This document shows positions 22,629 to 35,095 of a stretch of 64,000 bases of DNA, piece by piece. Below the pieces are notes generated by a model that made no database searches, was not told where the DNA came from, and saw only the letters and a list, made by a program, of their open reading frames with translations. The translations under genes were made by a program, and so were the position numbers. Numbering within the stretch: position 1 is the stretch's first letter; each line of letters starts with the position of its first letter. The stretch is from Sycobia sp. Sy_11. Taxonomy: Eukaryota; Arthropoda; Insecta; Hymenoptera; Epichrysomallidae. The DNA is taken from positions 1-64,000 of the forward strand of contig JACCIC010000291.1 in the NCBI GenBank assembly GCA_018907035.1, given 5' to 3'.

Positions 22629-25011
22629 ATGAAATTTTTATTTTTTATATTTTTTATTTTACAAGGCATTACTATTTTCGTGAAAAATGGCAAGTAATAA
22701 AGATAATTTTTTAATACTATATTTAGCATTTCCGTAATAGCGTCTGGACTTTTGCTGCATCCTATATCATCAATTTAGTTAAAGATTCTTAAACCAACGC
22801 AATATTTACAAAAAAATTACAAAGAAATATTGAATGTATATAATTTTTTGTCATGAAATTTCTAAATCTTATCCAGATATTAAAAAATTAATATCATTTA
22901 AGACTTGAATGAAATAGGTATAAAATTTAAAAATTTTTGAAATTAATTGTATATTTCTAGATAGATTTCTCCTTAGTAAAATCGAACGCCAAAAATTCAG
23001 CGTGTTCTGTATATTTTTGATAACCAAGAATAACTTGGCTATTATAAAGTTTTTAGTCAAATACTATATATATATAGTAGGATTACTTTTTATTATTTGC
23101 TTAAATTGAGACGAAAAAAATTATTTTTTAACATGTTTAAATTTTTCTATAATGTAAGAATTTTGCACTAATGTATTATAAATTAACCAATCAATTAAAA
23201 ATTCTTCATTAACTTCTCAAAAAAATTAATACGAACTTAAAAATGGATTAATATTGTAATTAAATTATTTATATGATAGACAATTTTTTAAAATGTATGA
23301 TTGAAATGAATACAATCTAAAGCACATATCAAAGACATCGTAGAATTTTTTAAGGTAGCATAGCATTATTGTCGTAATTTTGAAAATATGACTTTATTTA
23401 ATCTGTTATAGAAAATAAAATTCTAGTAAATTATGTTGTTCAAATAAGCTATTCTTATTTATTCCTAACTGTTTAACGGAATATCTTTAATTGAATTAAT
23501 TACAGTATCTATCCGTAAATAATAGGTGATATTACTAAAAAATTGATAATAACTTTTAATCTTTAACAATATGTATAAAACGTCATATACATATTTTAAC
23601 ATCTGCATTTTTTCGTTTTAATTAATCTATTTTCGTTGATAAAATATTATGCTTTGTCACGTATCTTGTCAAAAAAATTAGAAATTGATTATTGACGAAT
23701 TAAAAACTTTCTTCTTAACATAATGTTACAAACGTATGATGAGTATTTTACGTACATATACCTCATACTACCTTTCAACACTTCTTAATACATAGGTATT
23801 GAAGTTCGTAAAGATTTCAAAATAGCACTCAAAATAATTATTGTTAATCCAACTTAATTTAATTAAATAATAAAAAATTATTACAGTACATGAATGAATT
23901 AAACTACAAAATTATTAGCATTTGAACAATTAATGAGCATACATATATTTTTTTATTAAATGTAACATCTCCAACAGGCGGAATTATTATTTTTTTATAT
24001 AATTAGTCTTAAAAAATTATATATTTATGTACTCATTTCGTAAAGATTTAAAACTATTTTTTTAATTGCTTCGTTATTTCGTTGAAACGAATTCATGGCT
24101 TGTGTCCCTTCTCTATATTTTCTGGATTTGTCGACTATATATTTTAACCATAGCACTTTGCTCTAATTAGTTGAAATTATTTTAATTAAATATTAATATA
24201 TTTAGTAGTAGAAGTATCAACTTAGTTGGTAAACTACATACATACACATATTTTAAACACTCATTTCACACTTGTCCAAAACTTACGTACTCTCTATAAA
24301 ATATAATAGTTGATAAAATATGATTACCACTCATAATTAAATAAATAAATAAAATATGGACAATTTCGCAGAAACGTATTTATAATATTAATACACTAAA
24401 TGATATCAGTAAACAATAATATATAATATATGTTTCTGTATAGTCTAAAGAAATATGAAATATAACATACCAGTTGCAAATAGTATTATAAAATTAATTT
24501 AATGTATTTTATATCGCTTACATAATTCTTTTCTGCATAATTATGATTTGCTCTATGTGTTCGAATAATTTCTGAAGATTTAATAAAACACGTGCTTTGT
24601 ATTTAAATCTTTTTCTTGCGAGCTCGATTCTTGTCAACAGAATTTTGGCGGGGGGGGGGGGCACTTTGCAAAACAGTGTTTTCAAATTTTTTTCGAGCGT
24701 GATAAGTCTTAGTAAGAGCGTGAGAGTCTTAGAAAAATAACTATTTAATCAGTTTAATATGTAATAAATAATTGAATATGTAAAAATAAATGGATACATA
24801 TATAGCTTTCTTGACAGTTACAGAATAAATTACGATAAATTTAGTTATTCAAAAATGTTATCGGCATTTATAAAAATTGATATCAATTCGAATTATTGTG
24901 ATTGTAGACTTCAAAGATGAAATATATTTTTAAAAATAACTATACGCATCTATTTTTAAAAGAACATTATAGAAATCTTTATAAGATTGATCTAATCACA
25001 ATACACACACA

Positions 25012-25055
<44 letters not shown>

Positions 25056-28000
25056 TTATTACATTTAGATTCAAGAGCTTCAATTCTTTTTATTTGTGAG
25101 TCAGTAATTACAATAGCTGACGTTTCCAAACAATACCGATCGATGATGAATATATTATTCTCAGTGTCGCGGTTGGATCAGGCGATGATCAGTGATTTTG
25201 CTATGATTAACGTATTCTTACAAAATTACAACCATTTAGCTTTCTTTCAAATTTCCTCGCGAAAGGTCAGAGACGAGTCGGAATCGGTGACATATCGGCA
25301 TCTCTTAAAATCTACTTCCCTTTTTAAACCACTCAGAAATTATGGTACAAACAGATGCTGCATTCTAACAATATCCATCTGGACTATTATTTTATGAAGT
25401 ATGGTGTGGTGTTTTTGTGCTCAATACACAGCTCATCAAGTTCTTATACGGCTAATGCATTTTACATCCGCCTTCGAGGCCTCAAGTTTAGCAGCTTTGT
25501 AAGTAAAGCCAAGAACCTACTTGTAGGATTTTATCTCAATTGGTTCGATGGCTATGCTGTCGTCTCTCTCTATCTTTCCCCTTGTCTTAGACTTTTTGAA
25601 TTTCACCATATTTCAAGGTTGTTCGTTTCTATTTTCCTTATGATCTTCACCCCCTTTTTTGTATGTCTATGATTGCGAACTATTCGAAGATAGTCGAGAC
25701 AGGCCTCTTTAGAATAGTTTGTCCTTTTTAATGTGAAGAAATTATCACTTTTACAAAAGTGCCTGTTTCTTTATCTTCATTTTATCTTTTTTCATAAATT
25801 ATATGCCATCGATTAGCTCTTTATGTTTTGTTTGACCATTCTTGATAAAATAATTTTTTTGATATTTACAGCTGGTGTTGCAAAAGAATTTTGATGATAT
25901 TTGACAAAAGCTTTTTTGATGACTGTAGCCAACATTTAAAAAGAATGAATAATTGTTACTATTTCAACGATAAATGGGTACAATGTTTTCAATGTAATCG
26001 AAAGGAAATCGTTGATATCAGGAACGGCGTTATAAATCTAGACTTCACTCTGGTGAGAAAATTATTTTTCTGACTTTACATAAAAAAGTTATAAATAAGG
26101 CTGCATAAAGAATCAAGGCTTTCAGCAGACTAATCGTCAATACTAAAAGCCCAAAAAAACGCTTGTAGACTCTTAATCCGCGTTGTTGTCTTATTGTCAG
26201 AAGCAGACGTATTGACCGATGTTATACTTATTAAAAAAAGCGATTAGCATGACGAGCTTTCAAAGGATGAGTGGGTTGAAAATTGCGTATGCGCACTCAT
26301 AGAGTATCATAAGAAAGATCTACTAGAGGCGATATTTAAGGACAGACGGTCGAGAGGTAGGACACGATGAAATCATTCGAATTAAGCTAAATATGATAGA
26401 CAACGGATAAACAAGGATGAAGAGAAAGTTTCATGAAATAAATTTCTATCTTACCCAAGTATTAATTATACAAGTATCTTCGGAGGATGAAGAAATTCAT
26501 TTGCTAGACTGCTGATGCTGCGTTCCAATTGTGAATGATGTAAAGCGTACGTTGTTTCTGTATGAGAATTGATCGCATCGGAAGCGTGACTAAACTTGTA
26601 TTGACGAGTGTAGACAATTAGCGTTTGATTATAAGTTAAGAGTATAAGTCTAATTATAATGTTAGAATTATACTTCTAAGTTAAATGAGTAGATTGTTTT
26701 TTGAAACATAATCTGAGATGGAAGGAATAGAAGAGTATGACCATACAAAAACTGATGCTTAAGCTAAGGTAATTTGCAAAAAAGTCGCGAGATGATGTTG
26801 ATGAAAATAAGGACACCTTTGTTTCTTATATAGGGGCGCAAATATAAGTCAAATCAAATAAATGATTAATAATAATAATATCCTTAATAATACTAATATT
26901 AATGATAATATATTTTGTACTTTATTTGAAGTACTTAATCCAATGAATAGATACTCTTTGCATTGTTATACATCTATTGTAATTAATATTAATTATGTTC
27001 ATTAACAGTTGAAAGTTTGAAAACAGAGAGCATAAAGGGAGGTAATACAGCACCTTTAAATCATCCTTACACTTATCATGCTTCGGTACATAAAAATGGC
27101 AGGTATAAATGCGGAGCTGCATTGGTCCATGAAAAATTTTCAATTACAACAGCTCGTTGCGTTATTGATATTACAACTGGTCACTACTTTGTGGGTTATT
27201 TCACTGTCGTTGCTGGCACTCTCAATGTATCAAACAATTTAGAAGCAAGATATGAAGATCACGTGCGGAAGATATATACGCATAAAACATATATTCCGAC
27301 TAGTACATATGCTTCTTACATTAATTCATATCGATCCGATGGAGATCTTGCATTACTTAAGGTAACTTGAAAAATTATTACGTCAAGTACTCATTACAGC
27401 AAATTTTAGAAGTTAAAAAAAATGTATTTCATCAATATTATATATATTGTTATAGTATAACTACAAAATTGTAGTTGTAATAGCGAATAAAATTTAGCTT
27501 TCAGCTTTAGTTTACTACATTATTTCTTTATTCTTCTTTAGATGCAAACAGGATTCAATTTGACTAATAATAGTAAGTTATCCAAACTAGAAATATCTGG
27601 CTATTTTTCATACATGCATCATATTCTTATCGTAACTGGTAATGGATACAATGAAGTCGTAACTGTAACAAATCCATTTAGTAACAGACACATTGATATT
27701 GGAATTGATAGAGGTCCCTTACGATATGCAGAAGCACAAGTCATTGAGGATTCGTATTGCACGCCGTTTCATGATCATTATATGACCGCTAATCACATTT
27801 GCGCAAGAACGATACAACGTCGTTCGGATGTTTCCGAAGGAGTTTGCATGGTACGTAAACAATAGAGATTGTATACTATAAAAATGAATTTCGTATTATT
27901 ATTCATAAACATGGTGACTTGCTTAAGGATGATAATGGCAGCCCACTTGTCTACGATCATAAGGTCCTTGTTGGAATATTAATTGTTGGACATGCGAGGT

Positions 28001-28158
28001 GTGATGAAAAACTCCAACCTGCAATTTACATAAATGTCGCGTATTACTGGCCGTTTATTCAGGACATCTTAGCAGATAAGAAAACTAATGAAATGCGTGT
28101 TGCTACATGGAAGAAGAGATGGGGATGGACATCAGTATATGAATATATCGATGAATAG
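22629..28158 (+). CDS. serine protease homologue A (catalytically dead S1 paralogue)
   Basis: Four exons: 22629-22689 (signal peptide MKFLFFIFF...), 27009-27361, 27542-27850 and 27928-28158; 317 residues. Intron phases are 1, 0, 0, the same as in gene B. Intron 1 has a GC donor (AATG/GCAAGT) and an ACAG acceptor. The chymotrypsin fold is clear: Cys55 and Cys71 (Cys42-Cys58 pair), a GDLALLK block with Asp133 (Asp102), and later conserved cysteines. His57 is replaced by Arg (ITTARC, codon 27155-27157). The Ser195 block reads DDNGSPLV in place of GDSGGPLV, so Ser195 is Asn (27934-27936) and oxyanion Gly193 is Asp. The activation site is TES/IKGG, without Arg. The frame is open throughout, so this looks like a retained non-catalytic homologue and not a broken gene. 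Its role is unknown; such homologues often act as cofactors or decoys (family knowledge). An ATTAAA signal lies at 28201. Confidence 0.85.
22690..27008 (+). other. intron 1 of gene A (GC-AG), 4.3 kb
   Basis: AT-rich. It includes a G-run (24650-24661), an AC microsatellite (25003-25053) and short open frames at 25143-25672 and 25891-26073 with no recognised similarity. I see no other gene. The donor is GCAAGT and the acceptor CATTAACAG. Confidence 0.7.
25003..25053. repeat. (AC)n microsatellite
   Basis: AC run with one interruption (ACGCGC) near its start. Confidence 0.95.
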
Positions 28159-28420
28159 ATCTTTACAAATGTGTATATGAAATTTATATTAATACTTATC
28201 ATTAAATATTATAACTTATATTAAGTTTATACTCACTTAATTGAAGTAGTCAATTATTAAGTAGATTATTAATTCACTAATGACAATTTTGTTGTTTATT
28301 TATTATAATAATATAAAGTACCCTCCATCTGGATAAAATAATTGTATAAAAGATAAGAACGATCCTGTTTTCGAGGACAAAGTTTTTTTAAATAAAAAAG
28401 GAAATGCACTTAATATAGAT

Positions 28421-28458
28421 TACGATGTTTCGATGGCTAAGTTCGTGACCTTCTTCAG
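28421..28458 (-). mobile_element. solo Penelope-element terminal motif, hammerhead-like
   Basis: On the minus strand CTGAAGA - AGGTCACGAACTTAGCC - ATC - GAAAC - ATC - GTA. This resembles the conserved terminal hammerhead motif of Penelope-like elements: CUGANGA core, imperfect GGU/GCC stem II around a CACGAACUU loop, GAAA, a two-base-pair stem III and a UA cleavage step. No protein-coding part lies nearby, so this is an isolated terminus fragment of a lineage different from the element at 16.8-19.1 kb. Confidence 0.5.
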
Positions 28459-28745
28459 GTTTTATTCAAATTATAAATTTATAAATTACAATGAAACAAT
28501 AAAATTGTATCTAATATAAAAAAAATTTAATTTATCACACAATATTAATCAAATTATTATTATAATGTAAAACCACCGAGTTTCTTTTCTACTAAAAAAA
28601 GAACTCTGTCGTCGAAAGAAAGATCGCTTTCTTCTGTTATATGATTATTCCCTTTTTTAAAACTTTTTATTAAAATATTTATAAAAAGTCTATAGAATTA
28701 ACGACTTCACTAAAATCCTTTGTTTTATCATTTTTTCTTTATAGG

Positions 28746-28749
<4 letters not shown>

Positions 28750-28802
<53 letters not shown>
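28750..28802. repeat. (TA)n microsatellite
   Basis: A pure TA run of about 53 bases. Confidence 0.97.
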
Positions 28803-28811
<9 letters not shown>

Positions 28812-31740
28812 TTGGAGCTACTCTGGGCGGTAGCATGCTTAGTAAATTGATGTTATTTGTCATTTACAATGATGAATGATTAATTTACATCTTAATAAGA
28901 TAAACAAGAGATATTTTTCAGTTGGAATTTTAGTATTATTATAATTAATAGGTGCAACTTGTATATTTAGAGTTTCACGGTTTTGAAGAAAACTGAAGAT
29001 TAATTAATTAAAATTTTAAGGATCACTTATAATTCATAAATTAAAAATTAAATAAGTAATTGTATAATCTAATAAAATAATTGTCAGTATAAAAAATAAA
29101 ATTATTGCTTGGAATGCCGAGAAAAACAATGTTTTCATCAATTCATTTTATATGCATTCAAAGAATATGATAGGACTACTGTGTAATAGAAATGTATCAA
29201 CAACTTGAATCTAACCCTAATTGAAATTCTATATAAGCTTGGAAAGATATACTGATCTAAATATATAAGTTTATATATGTAAATGCTCTTTTCTTATATT
29301 TCTTTGAATTATTTAATATCATAGTACTGCAACATAAACATAAATAATCAAAGTTCTTTCAGTGTCGTTTAAAAAAACACATACACCTCACAAAATTTGG
29401 TTTCAGTTGGTTCAGCTAGTTGATCTTGACCGTAACCTGCAAGTATGTTCTTGAACTGGTAGAGGTCGCCTTTGTTCTTTTCGTAGTTTTGATCATCTTT
29501 ACGCTGATGTTCGTAATGTTCTTTATTACATATTACTTAAATGTTCTGAGCACATTCATCTAAATGGTTGAAACAAAATTTTACACTCTTATTCATGAGG
29601 TATTAAAAAGAAAGCAAAAAACGATAATAACTAACAAAAAAAGTTTGATCCCACTGAACAACTACTTGCAGCCACTAGATGCAAAATGTATTTGAATACT
29701 GCGTTTTAAAGAAATTTTGCATTTTGATACACCTGCTTCTAAACTACTATGGTCTTCTATGTGCATTGATAGCGATATTGCATATTGCTGTGTCACGTAT
29801 TATATGTGAAGTTATATATATTTGAGTGCCATAAGCATTACACATTTTAGAATAAATGAACCAGCGAATTTATATATAGATTTGTTGCAAAATTGGACTA
29901 AAGTAGAATCATGTTCTAGAAATATTAGAACTTGCTTTTGGAGACTCATCTATGAATCAAGTTTGCGAATAGTATGATAGTTTGCAAAATGGAGAAAAGA
30001 CGTTGTGTGGATACATGAACGTATATCATATGATTCATATAAAAACATTTTTATAGATATTTTATACATACAATCTTTAACATCCCAATTTGTCCGTAAA
30101 CTGGATTTCCACAAAAAACACTGTCGTAATAACATTACTCAAGATTTGGTAAATTAAGTGAATAATTATCCCAAATTGCATCAGTGAATCATAACAGGTT
30201 TTATAAAGATGTACTACAAATTCGATCATATGTGACATTTTTGCTCATTATGTTTTTGGATTTCAATCATATGATATAAGTGCATTCAGAGTTTGTAGCT
30301 AAACGTTAAACTGTTAAGGGAGAATATCATGTAATAATTATATATTATTTTCATGAATCAATTAAAACAGAAAAACTTTTCTTGTAAAATTAGTCATGAG
30401 AACTACATCGCAATAATGCACCTATTCATACCTCAATTCTTATTCATCACTTGTTGAATCGATAGATTATTACTAGTGAAGAAGCATCAATCCACTTACA
30501 TAGAATTAACTAATAGTTTCTACATTGACTATTTCAAAGTTGTAATTGAATATCATAACATATATTATCTTCAAAATGGGCTAACAATGATATAATCAAA
30601 AACGTTGGCACAATTGTTTATGAAAAAATAAAATTGTCATTTGTTTTTTCCTCTTAAGTTCGACAACAGGAAAATTCGACTCCGTTATATAAAGTTTTTG
30701 TTAAATTTATCTCTATAATAATGATTATGCATTTTTAATAAACCATTGTAAATTTTAGCAGTCGATAAAATGTATATGTCGATTAAATTAATACAATGAT
30801 ATCATATCAAAAATTTAAAGTAAATCATTAATGAGATATATTAAGAACCTGAAGTTATTATCGTACGAAGTGAACAGGCTACTATAATGCTGAGAACGAA
30901 GTCAAACATTAATGCATTCTCAGTAAAATCTTCTAACAACTTAAAAATGGCAATTGTGTTTTTGTAAACTACGAGCTTTAATTCTACTTTTTATATAAAA
31001 AATGCTATATCTGGATTAAAAGCTTATAAAAAAGAATTTTATAAATATTTATAATATTATCTTTGTTGCAACATATAAGTATAAGTACACATTCTATGTA
31101 AAAAAAATCATTGGATACTTTTTATCTATCTTATGTTGAGCGTTTAAGTAATCGCGGAAGATAGCAAATCTACATAGGCCCATAAACCGGTATACATGAC
31201 CAAGTTCGTGAAATGAACACATAGAACAATATTAAGATGTGTATAAAACGAGGTGCTAATTGATACCTAAGCCTGCTCGGCACCAAACTCTCAGTTTCAT
31301 ACACCGTGAACATTGAATTGAACACGGCCTTTATTACATTAGTTGATGTGATAACAATGTACAGTTTCTTCTATATAATATAACATTTCCATTTATTCCC
31401 TAACGTTGTCAGTTCTATAATTTTTTTATACATTAACATGATTTGTATACTTGCATCCAAAGAATAATTTTGAAGAAAATCTATGAATAACGTTATATAT
31501 AACGATATGCTGAGTTTCATAAAATTTCTATCGGCCATATGAAAACCGATAAAAATTTCTTAATACGCACTCTCTTATAGATGCTTTGGCCATCGCCCCA
31601 TTCGACTTGTCGTCTCTGGAATTCGCTACTTTAAGTTCATTCTTATTGATAATCTCTCTATTATCTTGCTCTATTACATCACTTTTCCCCCGCTTTCCCT
31701 CGCTCCCTCCATTTCAAGCACACACACACGTACGCACACA

Positions 31741-31743
<3 letters not shown>

Positions 31744-31791
<48 letters not shown>
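31744..31791. repeat. (CT)24 microsatellite
   Basis: A pure CT run preceded by a short ACACAC tract. The open frames across it are repeat artefacts. Confidence 0.97.
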
Positions 31792-31793
<2 letters not shown>

Positions 31794-32564
31794 TCTTAAC
31801 TCTCTTTCTCTGCCTATCTCTCTCGGATCTATTACGTCTCACAAACTTTTGTTCTTTTACTCCCACACGTGCATAACTCAAGGTGTTCCCCTTGAACTCA
31901 CTCGTTTACTCCTTTGTGTTACTGAACTCGCGATTCTCTTCCACCGCATACGGTAAAAATTGAGATAATTGTTAGCAAAGAAGGTACACTGGAAAATTTT
32001 CCTATTTTATTTGTTCTCAGCGTGTACTGATCCCATTTTTTCGATGCGTGAGAAAGTAAGCGATTATCAATAAGCAATTGCTCTGTTTGTATACGTCAAT
32101 AGTTCTGTAGGTATGTAAATTTAGTTAAAATTAGTATTTTGCTGATGTACATATACGGATACATTTAAGAATTAAAGGAAAAATAACAATACAACAGCAT
32201 AGTAAATATAAAAATATATAAAAATTTAATTTGATATTTGTCTAATTGTCTTCAGATTACATGAATAAAACCTTATTAGGAATCTTATTACTTAATAATA
32301 TTGATTATTCCATAACTTAATTTTACAATTTAGCTACATATTTTTATACATTCATAATGTAATATGTGTATTAAAATATAGATGCTTTATTTAACAAACA
32401 AACATTGAGTGCAATACCCAGTGAGCGAGCTAAGATGTTATGTAAGCTATCAATTCAAATGCTATACAACTCCGTTGTTATGTAAAGTGCCAAATTCACC
32501 ATATTACTATTCCAGACATAACCATAACAATAACTCCTTGTATACCATTCACAATTTTACATGT

Positions 32565-33812
32565 TTATTCGTCCACAAATTCATACTTCGTTTGGAATGG
32601 ACATGTAAATTTCTTCTTCCATGTAGCAATGCGCATATCATGGGCTTTTTTATCTGCAAGCGCGTTCTGAATAAACTGTGAGTAATACGAAACCTTTAAA
32701 TAAATTGCTGGTTGTTTAGATTCATTACATCCTACAGGACCTGAAATTAGTATCCCAACAAGGATGTTACGACCGTAGACGAGCGGTCCACCGCTATCAC
32801 CCTTTAAAAATGTACAATGTTATCGATATTAGTAGGTAATAGTGCAATAAATAAATAAAAACAAACATTATTATCATTTTCCTACCAAACAAACTCCTTC
32901 TGGGATACCTGGTCGACGTTGTAACATTTTGGCGCAAATGTGATTGGCAGACATATAATGTTCATGAAATGGAATGCAATCTTCGTGTTTAATAACTTTG
33001 GTTTGTGCAAACCGTAGGGGACCTCCATTGCTTCCAATTTCTATGTGTCTATTAGTAATTGGATTTGTTAGAGTTACAACCTGGCTATATCCATAACCAG
33101 TTATCGTTAAAAGATAATGTAAATACGAAATGTGAGGCGACACTACCAGTTTGGTCAACCTACGATTGTTGTATAAATCGAATCCTGTTTTCAACTGAAA
33201 TATAAAGAAATTGCTCAAATAAAATTTGAAGAAATTAAGTCGATATTTAATAAAATGGAAGGAATTTAGCGTTACAAAATTCATCAACATTTTATATCTG
33301 AATTAGATTAGTTCTAATCATTGTACTTTTACAATAAATTCGATAATGCATGAGCCCAATACGAATCACGTTATAACGCCATTCTCGACATTTCTTTTAA
33401 TTAATAACTCGACTTACCTTGAGCAGCGCAATATCTCCATCGGAACGATACGATCCGTTTCGATTTGGAGCAATCGGATAAAATGTATTATGAGTATATA
33501 TTTTTCTCACATCGTCTTCGAACCTTAGTTCGAAACTATTGGATACATTAAGAGCTCCGGCCACGACCGTGAAAAGGCCCGGATAATACTGACCAGTTGT
33601 AATGTTAATGACGCAATGTGCTGTTGAAATTGCGAATTTATCATCGATTATGCCTGCTCCGCACTTATGCTTGCTGTTTATGTGGACTGATAATTGGTAG
33701 GTGTAATTATGGTTCGGAGCTGCCGAAGTACCCCCCATTATACGCTCTGTTCTCAAACTCGCAACTGTCAATGAATGTAATTATGATAGATATAGTAAAT
33801 ATATAAATCTAT

Positions 33813-33873
<61 letters not shown>

Positions 33874-35025
33874 CAAGAAACAATAATTAATTCAAATATG
33901 CACTTTGAATTATTATTTTTATAGAGTGATTATTCTGTAGTAAAAACACAAAATTGATGATTATTATGATGTAACTGATAGAAGCTAATGTTAGTCAATA
34001 TATCTGATAAACAATGATTAATATATAGTTGCCAAAAAATATGAAAACACATAATTTGGAATATTTCATAAATGTTAATGTCTAAAACAGATGCAAACGT
34101 GAATATGTTAAATAATTTTTGTTAAAAAATAAAGGAGTATTCTGGAGATTGTTTTACTTCCATTTTTTAAACTTATATTCAAGTTGCTGGAGGGCCTGAG
34201 TTCGATTCTATCTCATTCAATAATTTTCGCAGACATTCTGTAAAAAATATTTGACTGATCATTCGGTCAAGGAATTCGAACTCAGTTTTTTGGTCTGTAT
34301 CATGATTCGTGATAGGTGATTCGACAATGCGTTAAACAATATAAAAACTAAAAATAAATAAAAAATACACATCACATATTGCTCATATCTTATTCACAAT
34401 GCAGTTTCCTCTAAGTTACTAATAAACAGTTCGCTTAAGTTTATTCTAAATTATTTCTCATGATAAGACAAATCGGCGCCCAAATGCTCTAGTCTATGTT
34501 GGCTAATGCATTTATTGAATTAAACAATTAATAGAAACAACTATTAGTCATAAGCAAACCTAAAAATGTACTGTAATGACTTTTATTGCTTCACCATTAT
34601 TTACAAATATATCTTCAATTCAATGTTTATTTGAAGTAACATGATAATCTTTTAATGATATCTAAAGTTGCATCAGTGAAAATAATGTAATAGAACAAAT
34701 TAGATACAAATACTGATTCAAATTTAGAGAGTAGACATTTCAGGCTATTTGAAAACGTAAAAATATTATAGTTTATAAAAATATAAACTATATTTTCCAT
34801 TATAGCATTAATATTGATATTTAATGCAGTGCCTATAAAAATGTTGGAATAATCACATTCCTACCTACTTGTACTTAGATTGTAAAGCAATTAATATTAA
34901 ACGAAGGAAACAATACAATTCAGGATATGATATTTATGTAAAAGTTTATCTTTGTGCTACTTGCCATTATTTGTTAAAAAATTAATTCCTACAATTATAG
35001 AAAATATGAAAGCTAACGACTTCAT
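32565..35025 (-). CDS. secreted chymotrypsin-fold serine protease B
   Basis: Four exons on the minus strand: 35025-34965 (signal peptide MKSLAFIFSIIVG...), 33764-33418, 33194-32886 and 32801-32565; 317 residues, phases 1, 0, 0. Intron 1 has a GC donor (AATG/GCAAGT), as in gene A. The activation site is LRTER/IMGG, compatible with trypsin-like activation. The triad is complete: His70 (ISTAHC), Asp131 (GDIALLK) and Ser242 (GDSGGPLV). Six cysteines match the usual invertebrate pairs 42-58, 168-182 and 191-220. Residue 189 is Gly (EGVCL), so Arg/Lys specificity is unlikely; the pocket is chymotrypsin- or elastase-like by family rules. The Ser214-Trp215-Gly216 segment reads ISG. The chain extends beyond the usual last helix with WKKKF...KYEFVDE. 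It is likely secreted and active. Substrate is unknown. It is the closest relative of A in this window. Confidence 0.88.
33825..33869. repeat. (AC)n/(TA)n microsatellite in intron 1 of gene B
   Basis: A TA run preceded by ACACAC at 33813-33824. It lies within the first intron of gene B. Confidence 0.95.
34196..34285. repeat. short inverted repeat with tRNA B-box-like arms
   Basis: CTGAGTTCGATTC at 34196-34208 and GAATTCGAACTCAG at 34272-34285 are near-perfect reverse complements about 63 bases apart, inside intron 1 of gene B. GTTCGATTC resembles an RNA polymerase III B box, so a tRNA-derived SINE scrap is possible. No A box or full cloverleaf is seen. Confidence 0.4.
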
Positions 35026-35095
35026 CTTGAATGTTGCTCTTTCTAATTTTTCAACTATTCACTAAGTAAACCTAAATCAATATGTAACATAGTTC

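Larger units (their letters stand above)
28159..32564. other. spacer between convergent genes A and B
   Basis: AT-rich. It contains a Penelope-terminus fragment (28421-28458), a (TA)n tract (28750-28802) and a (CT)n tract (31744-31791). No supported gene. TATAAAA at 31242 and TCAGTT at 31291 are too far apart for a standard core promoter and no coding start follows them. Confidence 0.5.

Noticed and set aside
31242..31296. TATAAAA plus TCAGTT as a core promoter
   Set aside because: Separation of about 50 bases is too long for a TATA-initiator pair and the next ATG opens only eight codons.
31586..31956. Two 96-codon frames with Leu-Ser repeats
   Set aside because: Artefact of the (CT)n microsatellite read in two frames.
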